DNA from: an uncultured Bacteroidota bacterium
GTDB lineage: Bacteria > Bacteroidota > Bacteroidia > NS11-12g > UBA955
Reading direction: 5' to 3'
NCBI GenBank assembly: GCA_903953615.1
Contig: CAJBKH010000027.1
Span: 1 to 35,873 of the forward strand
Length of the DNA stretch: 35,873 nucleotides
In this document: in pieces, positions 15,341 to 24,500 of the stretch
How the letters are laid out: each line of letters starts with the position of its first letter
How positions within the stretch are numbered: the stretch's first letter is position 1
Notes under the pieces: model-generated
What the model saw: the letters and a program-made list of their open reading frames with translations, nothing else
Database searches by the model: none
What the model was told of the DNA's origin: nothing
Program-made: the position numbers and the translations under genes

Positions 15341-16870
15341 TTAGGCAGTAAGTGCAATTTGTTGAATGGCTGTATTAATACGTGCGATACTTTCTTCGAC
15401 ACCAATTAAATGCAACATTTCGAAAATCGGAGGACCACCACCCTCACCGCTTAATGCTAAGCGCAAAGGTTGCATAGCACTACCGGCACCAATGCCCGTT
15501 GATTCGCCTGTGCTTTTAAACAAGGCTTCGATTTCTACCGCATTGGCCGCTTTATTTTGTTCTAATGCTTGTGCAAATGCAGTAAGGTATTGCACTGCTT
15601 GAGCAGTCCATTTCTTAGCGCTTACTTGGGCATCATATTGTTGAGGGGCTTCAAAGAAATAAGCCGACTTGTCAATAATTTCACTTTTAAAGGTTACTTT
15701 TTCTTTGATTAAGCCTACTACTTTCTCTAGATAATCTAGAGTTGTGTTATACCCTTTTGAAACCGCTTCTGGCATAATACTGGCCGCAATTTCAGCATTT
15801 GGTTTTAACATCAATTGTTGGTGGTTAAACCATTTGGCTTTCTCCGGATCAAACTTCGCACCATTCTTACTGATTTTTTCGAGCGAGAACAATTCAATTA
15901 ATTCTTTCTCAGAAAATATTTCACGGTTATCAGATGTATGCCAACCCAATAAGGCCAGCATGTTCATAACACCTTCAGGCTCATAACCACGTTCTCTATA
16001 ACCACTGCTAATTTCGCCAGTAGCAGGATCTTGCCATTGCAAAGGAAATACAGGAAATCCTAAACGGTCGCCATCGCGTTTACTTAATTTTCCATTGCCA
16101 TCTGGCTTTAGTATCAAAGGCAAGTGTGCAAATTGTGGCATCACATCTTCCCATCCAAAATATCTGTACAACATGACGTGCAATGGTGCCGATGGCAACC
16201 ACTCCTCGCCTCTTATCACGTGTGTTATTTTCATCGTATAATCATCCACCACATTGGCCAAATGATACGTTGGCATGCCATCACTTTTGAATAACACTTT
16301 ATCATCCATAGCAGACGTTTGCACCACTACCCAACCTCGGATTAAATCGTGAAAACGCACTTCTTCTTTGCGCGGTAATTTGATACGAATGACATAAGGT
16401 TCGCCAGCTTCTAATTTTTGTTTTACATCATCTTCAGAAAGTGTCAAAGAATTTTTCATACTCATTCTGCTCACTGCATCATATTGCGGTGCCATACCAC
16501 CTGCTTTTAATTTTTCGCGCATGGCATCTAAATCTTCTGTGGTATCAAAAGCGTAATAGGCGTTACCGCTTGTCAATAATTGATCGGCATATTGACGGTA
16601 CATGGCTTTGCGATCGCTTTGGCGGTAAGGCGCATAAGGACCACCCACATGGGTGCCTTCATCGAAACCAATGCCTACCCATTTCAAAGCCTCTACAATA
16701 TAATCTTCTGCTCCTGGCACAAAGCGACCCTGATCGGTATCCTCAATTCTCAATATCATGGTGCCACCTTGTTGTTTGGCATATAAATAATTAAACAAGG
16801 CTGTGCGCACGCCACCAATGTGCAGGGGTCCTGTAGGACTAGGGGCAAATCTTACTCTAACTTTCGACAT
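15341..16870 (-). CDS. gltX: Glutamyl-tRNA synthetase
   Basis: GltX charges tRNA-Glu with glutamate in the cytoplasm. The product is 509 residues. It shows the class I signature PSPTGPLHIGG (HIGH equivalent at 17-20), the KLSKRDG motif (KMSKS equivalent) about halfway, and the anticodon-binding helical C-terminal part. Start ATG 16870 (MSKVRVRFAPSPTG) is the standard N-terminus. Upstream in-frame ATGs, the farthest at 16924, lie behind the -7 box at 16878-16885. The alternative identity, a GlnRS-like enzyme, is unlikely given the bacterial GluRS layout. It heads a minus-strand run with the lipoprotein and B12-binding genes. Confidence 0.97.
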   Translation of the reverse strand: MSKVRVRFAPSPTGPLHIGGVRTALFNYLYAKQQGGTMILRIEDTDQGRFVPGAEDYIVEALKWVGIGFDEGTHVGGPYAPYRQSDRKAMYRQYADQLLTSGNAYYAFDTTEDLDAMREKLKAGGMAPQYDAVSRMSMKNSLTLSEDDVKQKLEAGEPYVIRIKLPRKEEVRFHDLIRGWVVVQTSAMDDKVLFKSDGMPTYHLANVVDDYTMKITHVIRGEEWLPSAPLHVMLYRYFGWEDVMPQFAHLPLILKPDGNGKLSKRDGDRLGFPVFPLQWQDPATGEISSGYRERGYEPEGVMNMLALLGWHTSDNREIFSEKELIELFSLEKISKNGAKFDPEKAKWFNHQQLMLKPNAEIAASIMPEAVSKGYNTTLDYLEKVVGLIKEKVTFKSEIIDKSAYFFEAPQQYDAQVSAKKWTAQAVQYLTAFAQALEQNKAANAVEIEALFKSTGESTGIGAGSAMQPLRLALSGEGGGPPIFEMLHLIGVEESIARINTAIQQIALTA

Positions 16871-16877
16871 AAAGGTG

Positions 16878-16885
16878 CAAAAATA
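16878..16885 (-). promoter_or_regulatory. -7 box for gltX
   Basis: On the minus strand this reads TATTTTTG, a perfect TAnnTTTG element 7 bases before ATG 16870. It supports the short start. No well-spaced -33 TTG is seen. Confidence 0.5.
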
Positions 16886-17058
16886 AACATATAATTTTGT
16901 TATACCTATCGCAAATCGCATCACCTGAGAGAAAATAATTTAGGCCATACCCTTTCATCAAAAATTTGGCAAACAAGCCATTAGCATTGGCAAGGACAAT
17001 TTCTTATTTGACTTCATAAGATTGGACAATATTTCCCCTTACTTTGCATTTAAGTATC

Positions 17059-18855
17059 ATGAAAGCAACTATCACCGCACTTTTATTTAGCCTTACTTTT
17101 CTTTTAAATGCACAAACTGAAAAGTATATCAGCGACCTACCATTTAGTGGTTTAACCCAATTGGATAGCATCGCCAAAAACTACTCGGTGTTTTTTACAG
17201 GCGAAAACCATACCTATGCAAAAGAAAACTGCAACATTGAATTGGAAATGCTGCGTTACTTGAACAACCAAGTTGGCTTGCAACATTTCATTATTGAACT
17301 CGGTTTCTCGCGTGGTTATATTTTAAATGCCTATATCAACAATGATACAAGTTACTATTATAGCTTAAGGCGCACCACTGCCTATAACTATATGGCATTT
17401 TATCAGGCTTTAAGGACATACAATATGTCATTGCCAATTGAAAAAAGAATACAAGTCCATGGGGTAGATATTGAACGCTTTACGGATGATGGCCCCATAC
17501 TATTAGATAAATTATTGCCTCCTGATTCTGTTCCCGTACCAAAGGTACTTGAGTTTCAAATAGAAGTTATAAAATCGTTTGCATACTACGCCACAAACAA
17601 ATATTACTCTGAAATGGACCGAGAGGGTGAGGATTACGATCGATACTATGGCACTAGCCATTTCAGGGACCAGCCGACCATCGATACCATCTTATCCAAT
17701 TATGCGCAGAACAAATCCGACTACAAAAATTATTTGGATAGTAATTTCACAGTTTTTGATAAAGTCATGCAGAGTTTGGTTGAATTGCGCAAATGGCAAG
17801 AGTATTATCGAATGCCACACCAAAGCATTTATAGAGAAAGAAAAATTTATGAGAATGTAACAGCCCTTCTACAACAATACCCTGAAGGCAAATTCTATGG
17901 CCAATTTGGAAGATGCCATACTGGATTTGATGTCGACTACAATTGCAAATGGTCCAATATCAACTCAACAGCCTTGCGCCTTCACGAGGGTTCAGCCAAA
18001 GGCAAAACCTTGAACATCGGCATTTTTTACAATACAGAAAGGAACCGTTTGTCATCTTATGAATATTTTGAAGTGGAACTTTTAAAACACATGCCCTCGC
18101 AGTGTTCAAACACCAACACTTTGATTAAAGTACCCTCAACAGATTCAGCACTTAGTAAACATTTTCCATTTATACTTTACAACAACCCTTGTAATAAAAC
18201 GAAAGGCAACCGCTATGGCGATGATGCCTATGATGAAGATATTTTTGAATGGGCCACTTTATTAGACTTCGCTTATGGCAAGTCGTTTTACAATTTCGAC
18301 CAATTAAACCGCGGTTTACAGTTGGGTGGCAATGGATTTAAAAGCATGGTACAATCTATTAGCTTTGGGTACACTTATACTGATTTTGGCAATTACAACA
18401 TAGGGCGTTACGACCAACATTTAACCCAGAAAATTAACATTAATAATCTGCATTACACCTTAAGTGGTTTCGACTTAATGGAAGGTTACGGCTATCAACC
18501 GCATATTGGCAACCGCGCTGCTATTGGCATCTATGGCATTGTTGCATACAGCAGAATGGCTTTGTTAGTGGAAGATGATTCAGCTAAAATGGTAGCTGTA
18601 AATGGGTTCTCCCCAATTAAAAAATACCAATTTACCAACGATGCAGTTTCTGCAGGTGTTGGCATTGATTTAAGGGTTGCACTTTCACACACCTTTGGTT
18701 TTTTTGCACGTGGAAGATACTTGGTTGATTTTTCGAAAAAATATTGGAATATTTCTTCCGCTGGTCTTGGTGTTATGGATTCGAATTCACCCCAATTTTC
18801 GCATACCAATGCTAACTTGCAAATTGGTTTAAGTATTAATGTGGCTCCTAAATAA
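17059..18855 (+). CDS. Erythromycin-esterase-like domain fused to an outer-membrane beta-barrel
   Basis: The product is 598 residues. A signal peptide (MKATITALLFSLTFLLNAQ) is followed by an esterase-like part. GENHTYAKENCNIELEMLRY (about 45-65) matches the GExTHGxxE core of EreA/Tiki-like hydrolases, FIIELGFSRGYILNAY follows, and GRCHTGFDVD around 290 supplies a further histidine. From about 390 the chain turns into amphipathic aromatic strands (SFGYTYTDFGNYNIGRYD, GVGIDLRVALSHTFGFFARG) to the end, resembling an 8- to 10-stranded barrel. The combination suggests a surface-anchored hydrolase of unknown substrate; macrolide esterase activity should not be assumed. ATG 17059 was chosen because the upstream TTG 17044 lies in a TTACTTTGCA promoter-like stretch. 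Confidence 0.7.
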   Translation: MKATITALLFSLTFLLNAQTEKYISDLPFSGLTQLDSIAKNYSVFFTGENHTYAKENCNIELEMLRYLNNQVGLQHFIIELGFSRGYILNAYINNDTSYYYSLRRTTAYNYMAFYQALRTYNMSLPIEKRIQVHGVDIERFTDDGPILLDKLLPPDSVPVPKVLEFQIEVIKSFAYYATNKYYSEMDREGEDYDRYYGTSHFRDQPTIDTILSNYAQNKSDYKNYLDSNFTVFDKVMQSLVELRKWQEYYRMPHQSIYRERKIYENVTALLQQYPEGKFYGQFGRCHTGFDVDYNCKWSNINSTALRLHEGSAKGKTLNIGIFYNTERNRLSSYEYFEVELLKHMPSQCSNTNTLIKVPSTDSALSKHFPFILYNNPCNKTKGNRYGDDAYDEDIFEWATLLDFAYGKSFYNFDQLNRGLQLGGNGFKSMVQSISFGYTYTDFGNYNIGRYDQHLTQKININNLHYTLSGFDLMEGYGYQPHIGNRAAIGIYGIVAYSRMALLVEDDSAKMVAVNGFSPIKKYQFTNDAVSAGVGIDLRVALSHTFGFFARGRYLVDFSKKYWNISSAGLGVMDSNSPQFSHTNANLQIGLSINVAPK

Positions 18856-18857
18856 TA

Positions 18858-19697
18858 TTACTTTTTTTGCAGGGCTTTGAATTCGTTTTTCAAGCCACTG
18901 TAACCAGTAATATCGACTTTAATTGAACCCACTGCGATATCGGCTTTTACACGCACCGGTATTTTGTTTTCATCATCACTTACCCAAATGGTCATGTCGT
19001 CTTTGTCTTTGAACACACGATCAACTACTAAAGTAGGTACGAACTTCAAGCAGCGAACAGTACCAATGTCGGTCTTAATGGTTTCTTTGCCATCGAACTT
19101 AAAACCGAGGTTGTAAATTTTGTTATCCAAATAAACATCGAGTGGATACTTGTCGCCCTTTTTGGCATTGCTAAAATCCATGTTGCGGATGTAATAAACT
19201 GCTGAAATAACATCTTGGGTATACTGCGGCATATCGAGTACACCTTTTGCGCCATACAATTTTTTCTTGCCGTGTTTAAAGGCCACCAAATCGTTGTCCA
19301 AATAATTATCTTCTTGTACACTTTTAGTGAACTTAATAGGTGCTACTGCTTCGGCATCAATATAAGTATCAAAACGGTCGCGCACTTTATACGCCCAGTC
19401 GAAAGACTTTAAGGTTTTGCCTTCTGCTTTTATATGGTAACATTTGCGTTCGTATTGCTCTTCTAATGCAGCACCAACCTCCATGGTAACAGTGGCGGCA
19501 TTGATGATACCATAGTGGATTCTAAAATTCAATTTTTCGTTGAATGTAAAAGCCGAGACAGTATATTTTCTATAGACAAATTCCTCGTTTGGCGTTTGGG
19601 TTAAATCGTTGGCAGATGTAAAGCCATAGAGGGCCAAAACAACAGATACAACGCCTAAAAAAAAGACTGATTTAAAAATAGGTGATTGATAATTCAT
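18858..19697 (-). CDS. DUF3108-type exported protein
   Basis: The 279-residue protein has an N-terminal hydrophobic signal segment (FKSVFFLGVVSVVLALYGFT), then the DUF3108 pattern: FTFNEKLNFRIHYGIINAAT, TLKSFDWAYKVRDRFDTYID, and YLDNKIYNLGFKFDGKETIK. It ends with a strand-rich region containing KIPVRVKADIAVGSIKVDI. DUF3108 proteins are periplasmic or outer-membrane associated and of unknown function. The gene converges on the esterase/barrel gene with 2 bases between the stop codons, and diverges from the 19758 gene. Confidence 0.85.
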   Translation of the reverse strand: MNYQSPIFKSVFFLGVVSVVLALYGFTSANDLTQTPNEEFVYRKYTVSAFTFNEKLNFRIHYGIINAATVTMEVGAALEEQYERKCYHIKAEGKTLKSFDWAYKVRDRFDTYIDAEAVAPIKFTKSVQEDNYLDNDLVAFKHGKKKLYGAKGVLDMPQYTQDVISAVYYIRNMDFSNAKKGDKYPLDVYLDNKIYNLGFKFDGKETIKTDIGTVRCLKFVPTLVVDRVFKDKDDMTIWVSDDENKIPVRVKADIAVGSIKVDITGYSGLKNEFKALQKK

Positions 19698-19739
19698 ATG
19701 TATTTTATTGTGATAAATTCAATAATCATTCCAAAACCT

Positions 19740-19747
19740 TATTTTTG
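19740..19747 (+). promoter_or_regulatory. -7 box for the 19758 gene
   Basis: TATTTTTG at 19740-19747 is a perfect TAnnTTTG box, 10 bases before ATG 19758. The leader would be very short. No well-spaced TTG is seen upstream. Confidence 0.45.
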
Positions 19748-19757
19748 AAAAAAATCC

Positions 19758-20879
19758 ATGGGCTACAAGGTATTCAAAATTTTTTCATTCATTTGCTTAA
19801 CGCTTCTAACAGCGCAGAAAGCAGAGGCACAACTCAACAACCAAATATTCGAGCAAAACGATTCGCTGATTCCGAACGATACACAAACGGTGCGTTTGCA
19901 TTTTGAATCGATTAACTATTTGCGCAACACCGAATATTTCGACATTATAGAAACTGGTCAAACCTACTTTGGCGCCATGCTTCAGATGCACCTTTCCTAT
20001 CAGCCATACAAAAATGTTTTATTAAAAGGGGGTCTACAAATCAAACAAGATTTTGGCAGTAACCGTTTGCAAAGTATAGCACCTGTTTTTAGTCTTACCA
20101 TTTTCAAACACCATTGGCGCCATAATTTTGGTATGTTGCAAGGCACTACCAATTTTGGGTTGATTGAACCCATGTTTAACATCGACCGGGCCATAACCAA
20201 TCGCATTGAGAATGGTATTCAAAGTGTCTACAAAAACAAGGGCGATTATTTCACCAATTGGTTGGTATGGGTTACACCTACCTACAGAGGAGCCACTAAC
20301 CAAGAGCAATTCAACACGGGGTTTGTGTGGGATAAACAATTAAAGGAAACAAAAAAATGGCGATTGGTATTTCCATTGCAGGGCACTTTGGCCCACCGTG
20401 GTGGTCAAATCAATTTGGGTTCTGTGCCCATTTTTTCAAGAGTAAATACGGCAGTTGGTTTAAAATTAAAATACACTGCCAATTCTATCTATTCCTTGCG
20501 CACAGAGCATTATTGGCTTCACGCTTCGGATTTTTCTCCAAGCATTACCCAACCTTATAAGAATGGATTTGCCAGTTGGCATACCTTGGCTATAAAAAGA
20601 AAAAATGTAGAATTAATGTTTAATTACTGGGCAGGAAGAGAGTGGCAATCGCCTATAGGTGCGCAGTTGTTTAACAATTATAATTTCTATAACCCCTACG
20701 AATACCGAAGGGTAAGACACATGGCTTTCTCACGCTTATTATTCACCCAAAAAGTGTATAATAACCTAATGTTGGATTTGCGTTTCGAGCCTTTTTATGA
20801 TTTTGAATACAAGGCATTTCAATACAGTTATTCGGTGTATTTGAAGTTAAATCTGAATCGCAGCTTAGGGAAAATATAA
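19758..20879 (+). CDS. Predicted outer-membrane barrel protein, 373 residues
   Basis: MGYKVFKIFSFICLTLLTAQ plus KAEAQ is a signal peptide, cleaved near AEAQ. The mature chain has many aromatic amphipathic strands (TYFGAMLQMHLSYQPYKNVL, LMFNYWAGREWQSPIGAQL, YSYSVYLKLNLNRSLG), consistent with a porin-sized barrel. I do not recognise the subfamily. A -7 box stands 10 bases upstream, overlapping the divergent promoter region of the DUF3108 gene. The next secreted protein begins 55 bases downstream in the same direction. Confidence 0.75.
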   Translation: MGYKVFKIFSFICLTLLTAQKAEAQLNNQIFEQNDSLIPNDTQTVRLHFESINYLRNTEYFDIIETGQTYFGAMLQMHLSYQPYKNVLLKGGLQIKQDFGSNRLQSIAPVFSLTIFKHHWRHNFGMLQGTTNFGLIEPMFNIDRAITNRIENGIQSVYKNKGDYFTNWLVWVTPTYRGATNQEQFNTGFVWDKQLKETKKWRLVFPLQGTLAHRGGQINLGSVPIFSRVNTAVGLKLKYTANSIYSLRTEHYWLHASDFSPSITQPYKNGFASWHTLAIKRKNVELMFNYWAGREWQSPIGAQLFNNYNFYNPYEYRRVRHMAFSRLLFTQKVYNNLMLDLRFEPFYDFEYKAFQYSYSVYLKLNLNRSLGKI

Positions 20880-20934
20880 ATGCTGCAATTTATTCCCTAA
20901 ATTGACGTTAATGAATTTATTAACTTCCCATCCA

Positions 20935-22395
20935 ATGAAAAAAATACTTTTCTTAATTTCCCTTTATGTCCCTCTATTTTCACAAGCGCAAGAATTTGAC
21001 TTGAACAAATATAAATACCGTTTTCAACGCTACCAATCGGCTCAATTCAATTTTAATTTTACTGGAAACAATGACTATCAAATGAACCGTCAAATGTATA
21101 TCGATAAAATAAACAATTCGCCAACGACACATTATAAAACAGATAAGAACACTTTAAATTTAAGTATTGGTTTGCCTTTTAATTTTTACAGAATTATTAA
21201 TACGGAAGACTTGCAACACAATCAGAGTCTAAATTTTTCATCTGGATTTTCTTCGACAAACGAAATTCGAAACAATTTTAAAGGCGGCAATTTGAATTTG
21301 CAATACAATGTGAACAACCGATATTACAATAGCAGAAAGTTTACAGAACTCAATTATGGTATAAATACAAACACCTATTACTACAATTCCATGGTCGATC
21401 AACAACCCTTCTATTATAGGAATAGCAGAAACAATTACAATAGCGGCAGTTTCAATTTAAATATTGGCGTTGGCAAGGGCCGATTGGAATATGTTTCGGA
21501 TGCAGTAACCACCATTTTTTTGTTACAAGATTTAAAAAGAAAAGCAGGCATAGGCAACTATACCACAGAACAAATTGAAAATATTGCCAAAGGCGTTACC
21601 AAAATCAACAACACGCGTTTTATGGATTTCAGGTACCGATTAATCGATCAGTTAACCTTGCTGGATAGCACTTTAACAAATAATGGCATAGCACCGACAA
21701 GTGCTATAAAATACTTTACAACCATTAACGACAATTGGTTGTACGCCACTAGTTTTCAGCGCATGAGTGGCAGCAGATGGTCGGTTCTTGGTGATTTTAC
21801 TGGCAACTCAGTTTTCTCTATTTATCGTTCAAAAGCATCTGATACGTCTTCTATTAATACCAGCCGCTATCAATCTAATTATTTATATACTGGCCTTAGT
21901 TTTAATTATGCTTGGTCGAAACAATTGGGATTAAAAGTACAACGCAGTTTTCATGCAAAGGCTAGCAGTGGTTATAATTTCACAACCCAGCAGTATAGTT
22001 ACTCATCAGATAATCAGTCATCAACAGATAATAAGAACAAACCAGATAGACTTAATTCAGCCATAACTTTAGACTATGGCTACCTTTATCAACCTAATAC
22101 AAGAACCTACATACAAGTAGAATTAAACCTAACCACCACATATAACTATTCTTTATATGGCAGCAGGGTTAGCAATCTAGACCATTCAAAATACGACCAA
22201 TGCCAAACTCAATTAACACCGCGTCTCAGTGTTTTTAAGTTCTTTAATCCACACTTCAATTATAACTTAACAGCAAGCATGCCTGCTGTGAGTACCGTTT
22301 CTAAAAACTCGGGCGACAAGCGCCTAACAGATATCAATTCCAGCTACCAATTTCCATTAACGGTAAACATGGGTTTCACCTATACCTTCTTTTAA
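20935..22395 (+). CDS. Asn/Tyr-rich predicted outer-membrane barrel protein, 486 residues
   Basis: MKKILFLISLYVPLFSQAQ is a signal peptide cleaved after QAQ. The mature protein is unusually rich in asparagine, tyrosine and serine in alternating strands (NNRYYNSRKFTELNYGIN, SRNNYNSGSFNLNIGVGKG) and ends NMGFTYTFF with a terminal Phe, as in outer-membrane barrels. Two further in-frame starts (TTG 20902 and ATG 20911) would only add residues before the signal peptide, so ATG 20935 is chosen. No specific function is suggested. The terminator at 22405-22435 follows. Confidence 0.75.
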   Translation: MKKILFLISLYVPLFSQAQEFDLNKYKYRFQRYQSAQFNFNFTGNNDYQMNRQMYIDKINNSPTTHYKTDKNTLNLSIGLPFNFYRIINTEDLQHNQSLNFSSGFSSTNEIRNNFKGGNLNLQYNVNNRYYNSRKFTELNYGINTNTYYYNSMVDQQPFYYRNSRNNYNSGSFNLNIGVGKGRLEYVSDAVTTIFLLQDLKRKAGIGNYTTEQIENIAKGVTKINNTRFMDFRYRLIDQLTLLDSTLTNNGIAPTSAIKYFTTINDNWLYATSFQRMSGSRWSVLGDFTGNSVFSIYRSKASDTSSINTSRYQSNYLYTGLSFNYAWSKQLGLKVQRSFHAKASSGYNFTTQQYSYSSDNQSSTDNKNKPDRLNSAITLDYGYLYQPNTRTYIQVELNLTTTYNYSLYGSRVSNLDHSKYDQCQTQLTPRLSVFKFFNPHFNYNLTASMPAVSTVSKNSGDKRLTDINSSYQFPLTVNMGFTYTFF

Positions 22396-22404
22396 ATATA
22401 GCAT

Positions 22405-22435
22405 AAAAAAAGCCCCAAACAATTGGGGCTTTTTT
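22405..22435. terminator. Bidirectional Rho-independent terminator
   Basis: The stem AGCCCCAA/TTGGGGCT with loop ACAA is flanked by A-rich sequence on the left and T-rich sequence on the right. It therefore works on both strands between the convergent barrel gene and rny. Confidence 0.9.
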
Positions 22436-22453
22436 ATTATTAATATTGTTTAT

Positions 22454-23998
22454 TTACTTGGCGAAATTAACCGCGCGTTTCTCACGAATGACGGTGATCT
22501 TAATCTGACCAGGGTAAATCATTTCTTTCATAATGCGTTGTGAAATTTCAAAGCTTAGGTTGTCTGCTTCTGCATCGGTTGCTTTATCGCTATCTACCAT
22601 TACACGTAACTCTCTACCGGCTTGAATTGCAAAGGCTTTATCTACCCCTTTGAAACTCATGGCCAGGCCTTCTAAGTCTTTCAAACGCTTAATGTATTGC
22701 TCGGTATCTTCTCTTCTAGCACCAGGGCGAGAACCACTGATGGCATCGCAAGCTTGAATGATAGGCGACAACATACTGGTCATTTCAATTTCATCGTGGT
22801 GGGCACCAATGGCATTTACAACCTCTGGATGTTCGCCATATTTCTCGGCCCATTTCATCCCTAACAAAGCGTGCGGTGTTTCAGCATCATCTTCGGGCAC
22901 TTTACCAATATCGTGTAATAAACCAGCGCGCTTCGCTAATTTAGCATTTAAGCCAAACTCGCTCGCCATGGTAGCACATAGGTTGGCTACCTCGCGACTG
23001 TGTTTCAATAAATTCTGACCATAAGATGAACGGTAGCGCATTCTACCAACGATACGAATCAACTCAGGGTGTAAACCTGTAATGCCTAAATCGATGACTG
23101 TTCTTTGTCCTATTTCAATGATCTCTTGTTCTAAATCCTTTTTGGTTTTTTCTACAACCTCTTCGATACGTGCAGGGTGTATTCTACCATCGGCCACCAA
23201 GCGGTGTAATGACAAACGGGCAATCTCACGTCTTACTGGATCAAAGCCAGATAACACAATGGCTTCTGGGGTATCATCCACAATAATTTCGATACCTGTG
23301 GCTGCTTCTAATGCGCGAATGTTTCTACCTTCGCGACCAATGATACGACCTTTAACATCATCGTTATCGAGGTTAAATACAGTCACAGTATTTTCAATTG
23401 CAGTTTCTGCTGCAGTTCTTTGAATGGTTTGCAATACCACACGTTTAGCATCGCGGGTTGCATTTAATTTGGCCTCTTCAATAATGATTTTAGATTGGCT
23501 GATGGCTTCTGTGTGAGCATCTGCTTTTACGGCTTCAATCATTTGTGCTTTGGCTTCTTCGGCAGAAAGATTCGCAACTTTTTCCAACATTTTAATTTGT
23601 TGTTGTCTTACTTGCTCAATGTCTTGGTCTTTCTTTTCTAAGGCTTGTTGGTGACTGCTCACTTGTTGTTTCAAACGGTCGAGATCAGTCTCTTTTTGTT
23701 TAACACCTCTTAGTTTATCCTCTAGCGATTGTTCTTTTTGCTTGATTCTCATTTCAGAATTTTGCAATTCAGAATTTCTTCTTTGAACGTCCTTATCGTA
23801 TTCAGATTTAAGGGTTAAGTATTTCTCTTTAGATTCAAGCATCTTGCTTTGTTTAATAGATTCAGCTTTTGTTTTAGCTTCCTCCAACAACAAGTTGGCT
23901 TGTGCCTGGTTTTGTTTTTTCACAATTGGCATTCCGGCAAAGAACCCAATCGCTAGCCCTACTACAAGGCCAATTACGATGATCAATATGTCAGTCAT
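22454..23998 (-). CDS. rny: Ribonuclease Y
   Basis: RNase Y is a membrane-anchored endoribonuclease that starts mRNA decay. The 514 residues show the full plan: an N-terminal membrane helix (about 4-24), a long coiled coil (about 30-190, rich in K/E/Q), a KH domain with GREGRNIRALEAATG (about 217-231), and an HD domain with the metal motif LLHDIGK (about 358). It ends PGQIKITVIREKRAVNFAK, the usual family C-terminus. It lies 68 bases downstream of zapA in the same direction. Start ATG 23998 gives the standard N-terminus. Confidence 0.97.
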   Translation of the reverse strand: MTDILIIVIGLVVGLAIGFFAGMPIVKKQNQAQANLLLEEAKTKAESIKQSKMLESKEKYLTLKSEYDKDVQRRNSELQNSEMRIKQKEQSLEDKLRGVKQKETDLDRLKQQVSSHQQALEKKDQDIEQVRQQQIKMLEKVANLSAEEAKAQMIEAVKADAHTEAISQSKIIIEEAKLNATRDAKRVVLQTIQRTAAETAIENTVTVFNLDNDDVKGRIIGREGRNIRALEAATGIEIIVDDTPEAIVLSGFDPVRREIARLSLHRLVADGRIHPARIEEVVEKTKKDLEQEIIEIGQRTVIDLGITGLHPELIRIVGRMRYRSSYGQNLLKHSREVANLCATMASEFGLNAKLAKRAGLLHDIGKVPEDDAETPHALLGMKWAEKYGEHPEVVNAIGAHHDEIEMTSMLSPIIQACDAISGSRPGARREDTEQYIKRLKDLEGLAMSFKGVDKAFAIQAGRELRVMVDSDKATDAEADNLSFEISQRIMKEMIYPGQIKITVIREKRAVNFAK

Positions 23999-24066
23999 AT
24001 ATTCTTATATTTATTTAAAGAACATTGCTCATCAAAAAACAATTGAAAAATTTAATAGCAGTAATA

Positions 24067-24366
24067 CTAGGACTTAAGCAGTGATTCAATTTCACTTAAC
24101 TCATGCGCTAGCAATGAAAGATCTTGGGGTGGAGCCTGTGGTTGTTGCATCACCGTCTCCTTTTTTAGTCCGTCAACGGCATATTCAAGTGCGGCCATGG
24201 CAAGACCATCCACTTTGTCTTTTGCTGAGAAACTATTATTAAAAAAGGCCATCTTTTCATTTAAAAGCTTAACAGCTTTTCTTACATATTCTTCTTCGAA
24301 GGCATTGATCTGCAAAGGATACATCCTGTCACCTACATTCACTTTAATAGATATTTCGTTTGCCAT
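24067..24366 (-). CDS. zapA: Cell division protein ZapA
   Basis: ZapA binds FtsZ and bundles its filaments at mid-cell. The 99-residue protein has the family start (EISIKVNVGDRMYPLQI), the EEEYVRKAVKLLNEKM helix, and LAMAALEYAVDGLKKE leading into the C-terminal coiled coil. Length and order fit the short Bacteroidota ZapA form. It precedes rny on the same strand, so the two may be transcribed together. Confidence 0.88.
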   Translation of the reverse strand: MANEISIKVNVGDRMYPLQINAFEEEYVRKAVKLLNEKMAFFNNSFSAKDKVDGLAMAALEYAVDGLKKETVMQQPQAPPQDLSLLAHELSEIESLLKS

Positions 24367-24500
24367 TCGGGTTATTAAATCATCAATTATGCTTTTTCAT
24401 CAGCAATAATTCCAATGCAATTTTAAGCAATTTTATTTAAACTTTAGTATTAATTTGATGATTACAACAAATTTACAGTCAAGAAAGCTGTAAACACGTA

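Noticed and set aside
17059..18855. Macrolide resistance esterase
   Set aside because: The fold motifs are only superfamily-level and the chain has a signal peptide and a barrel-like C-terminus; resistance is not supported.
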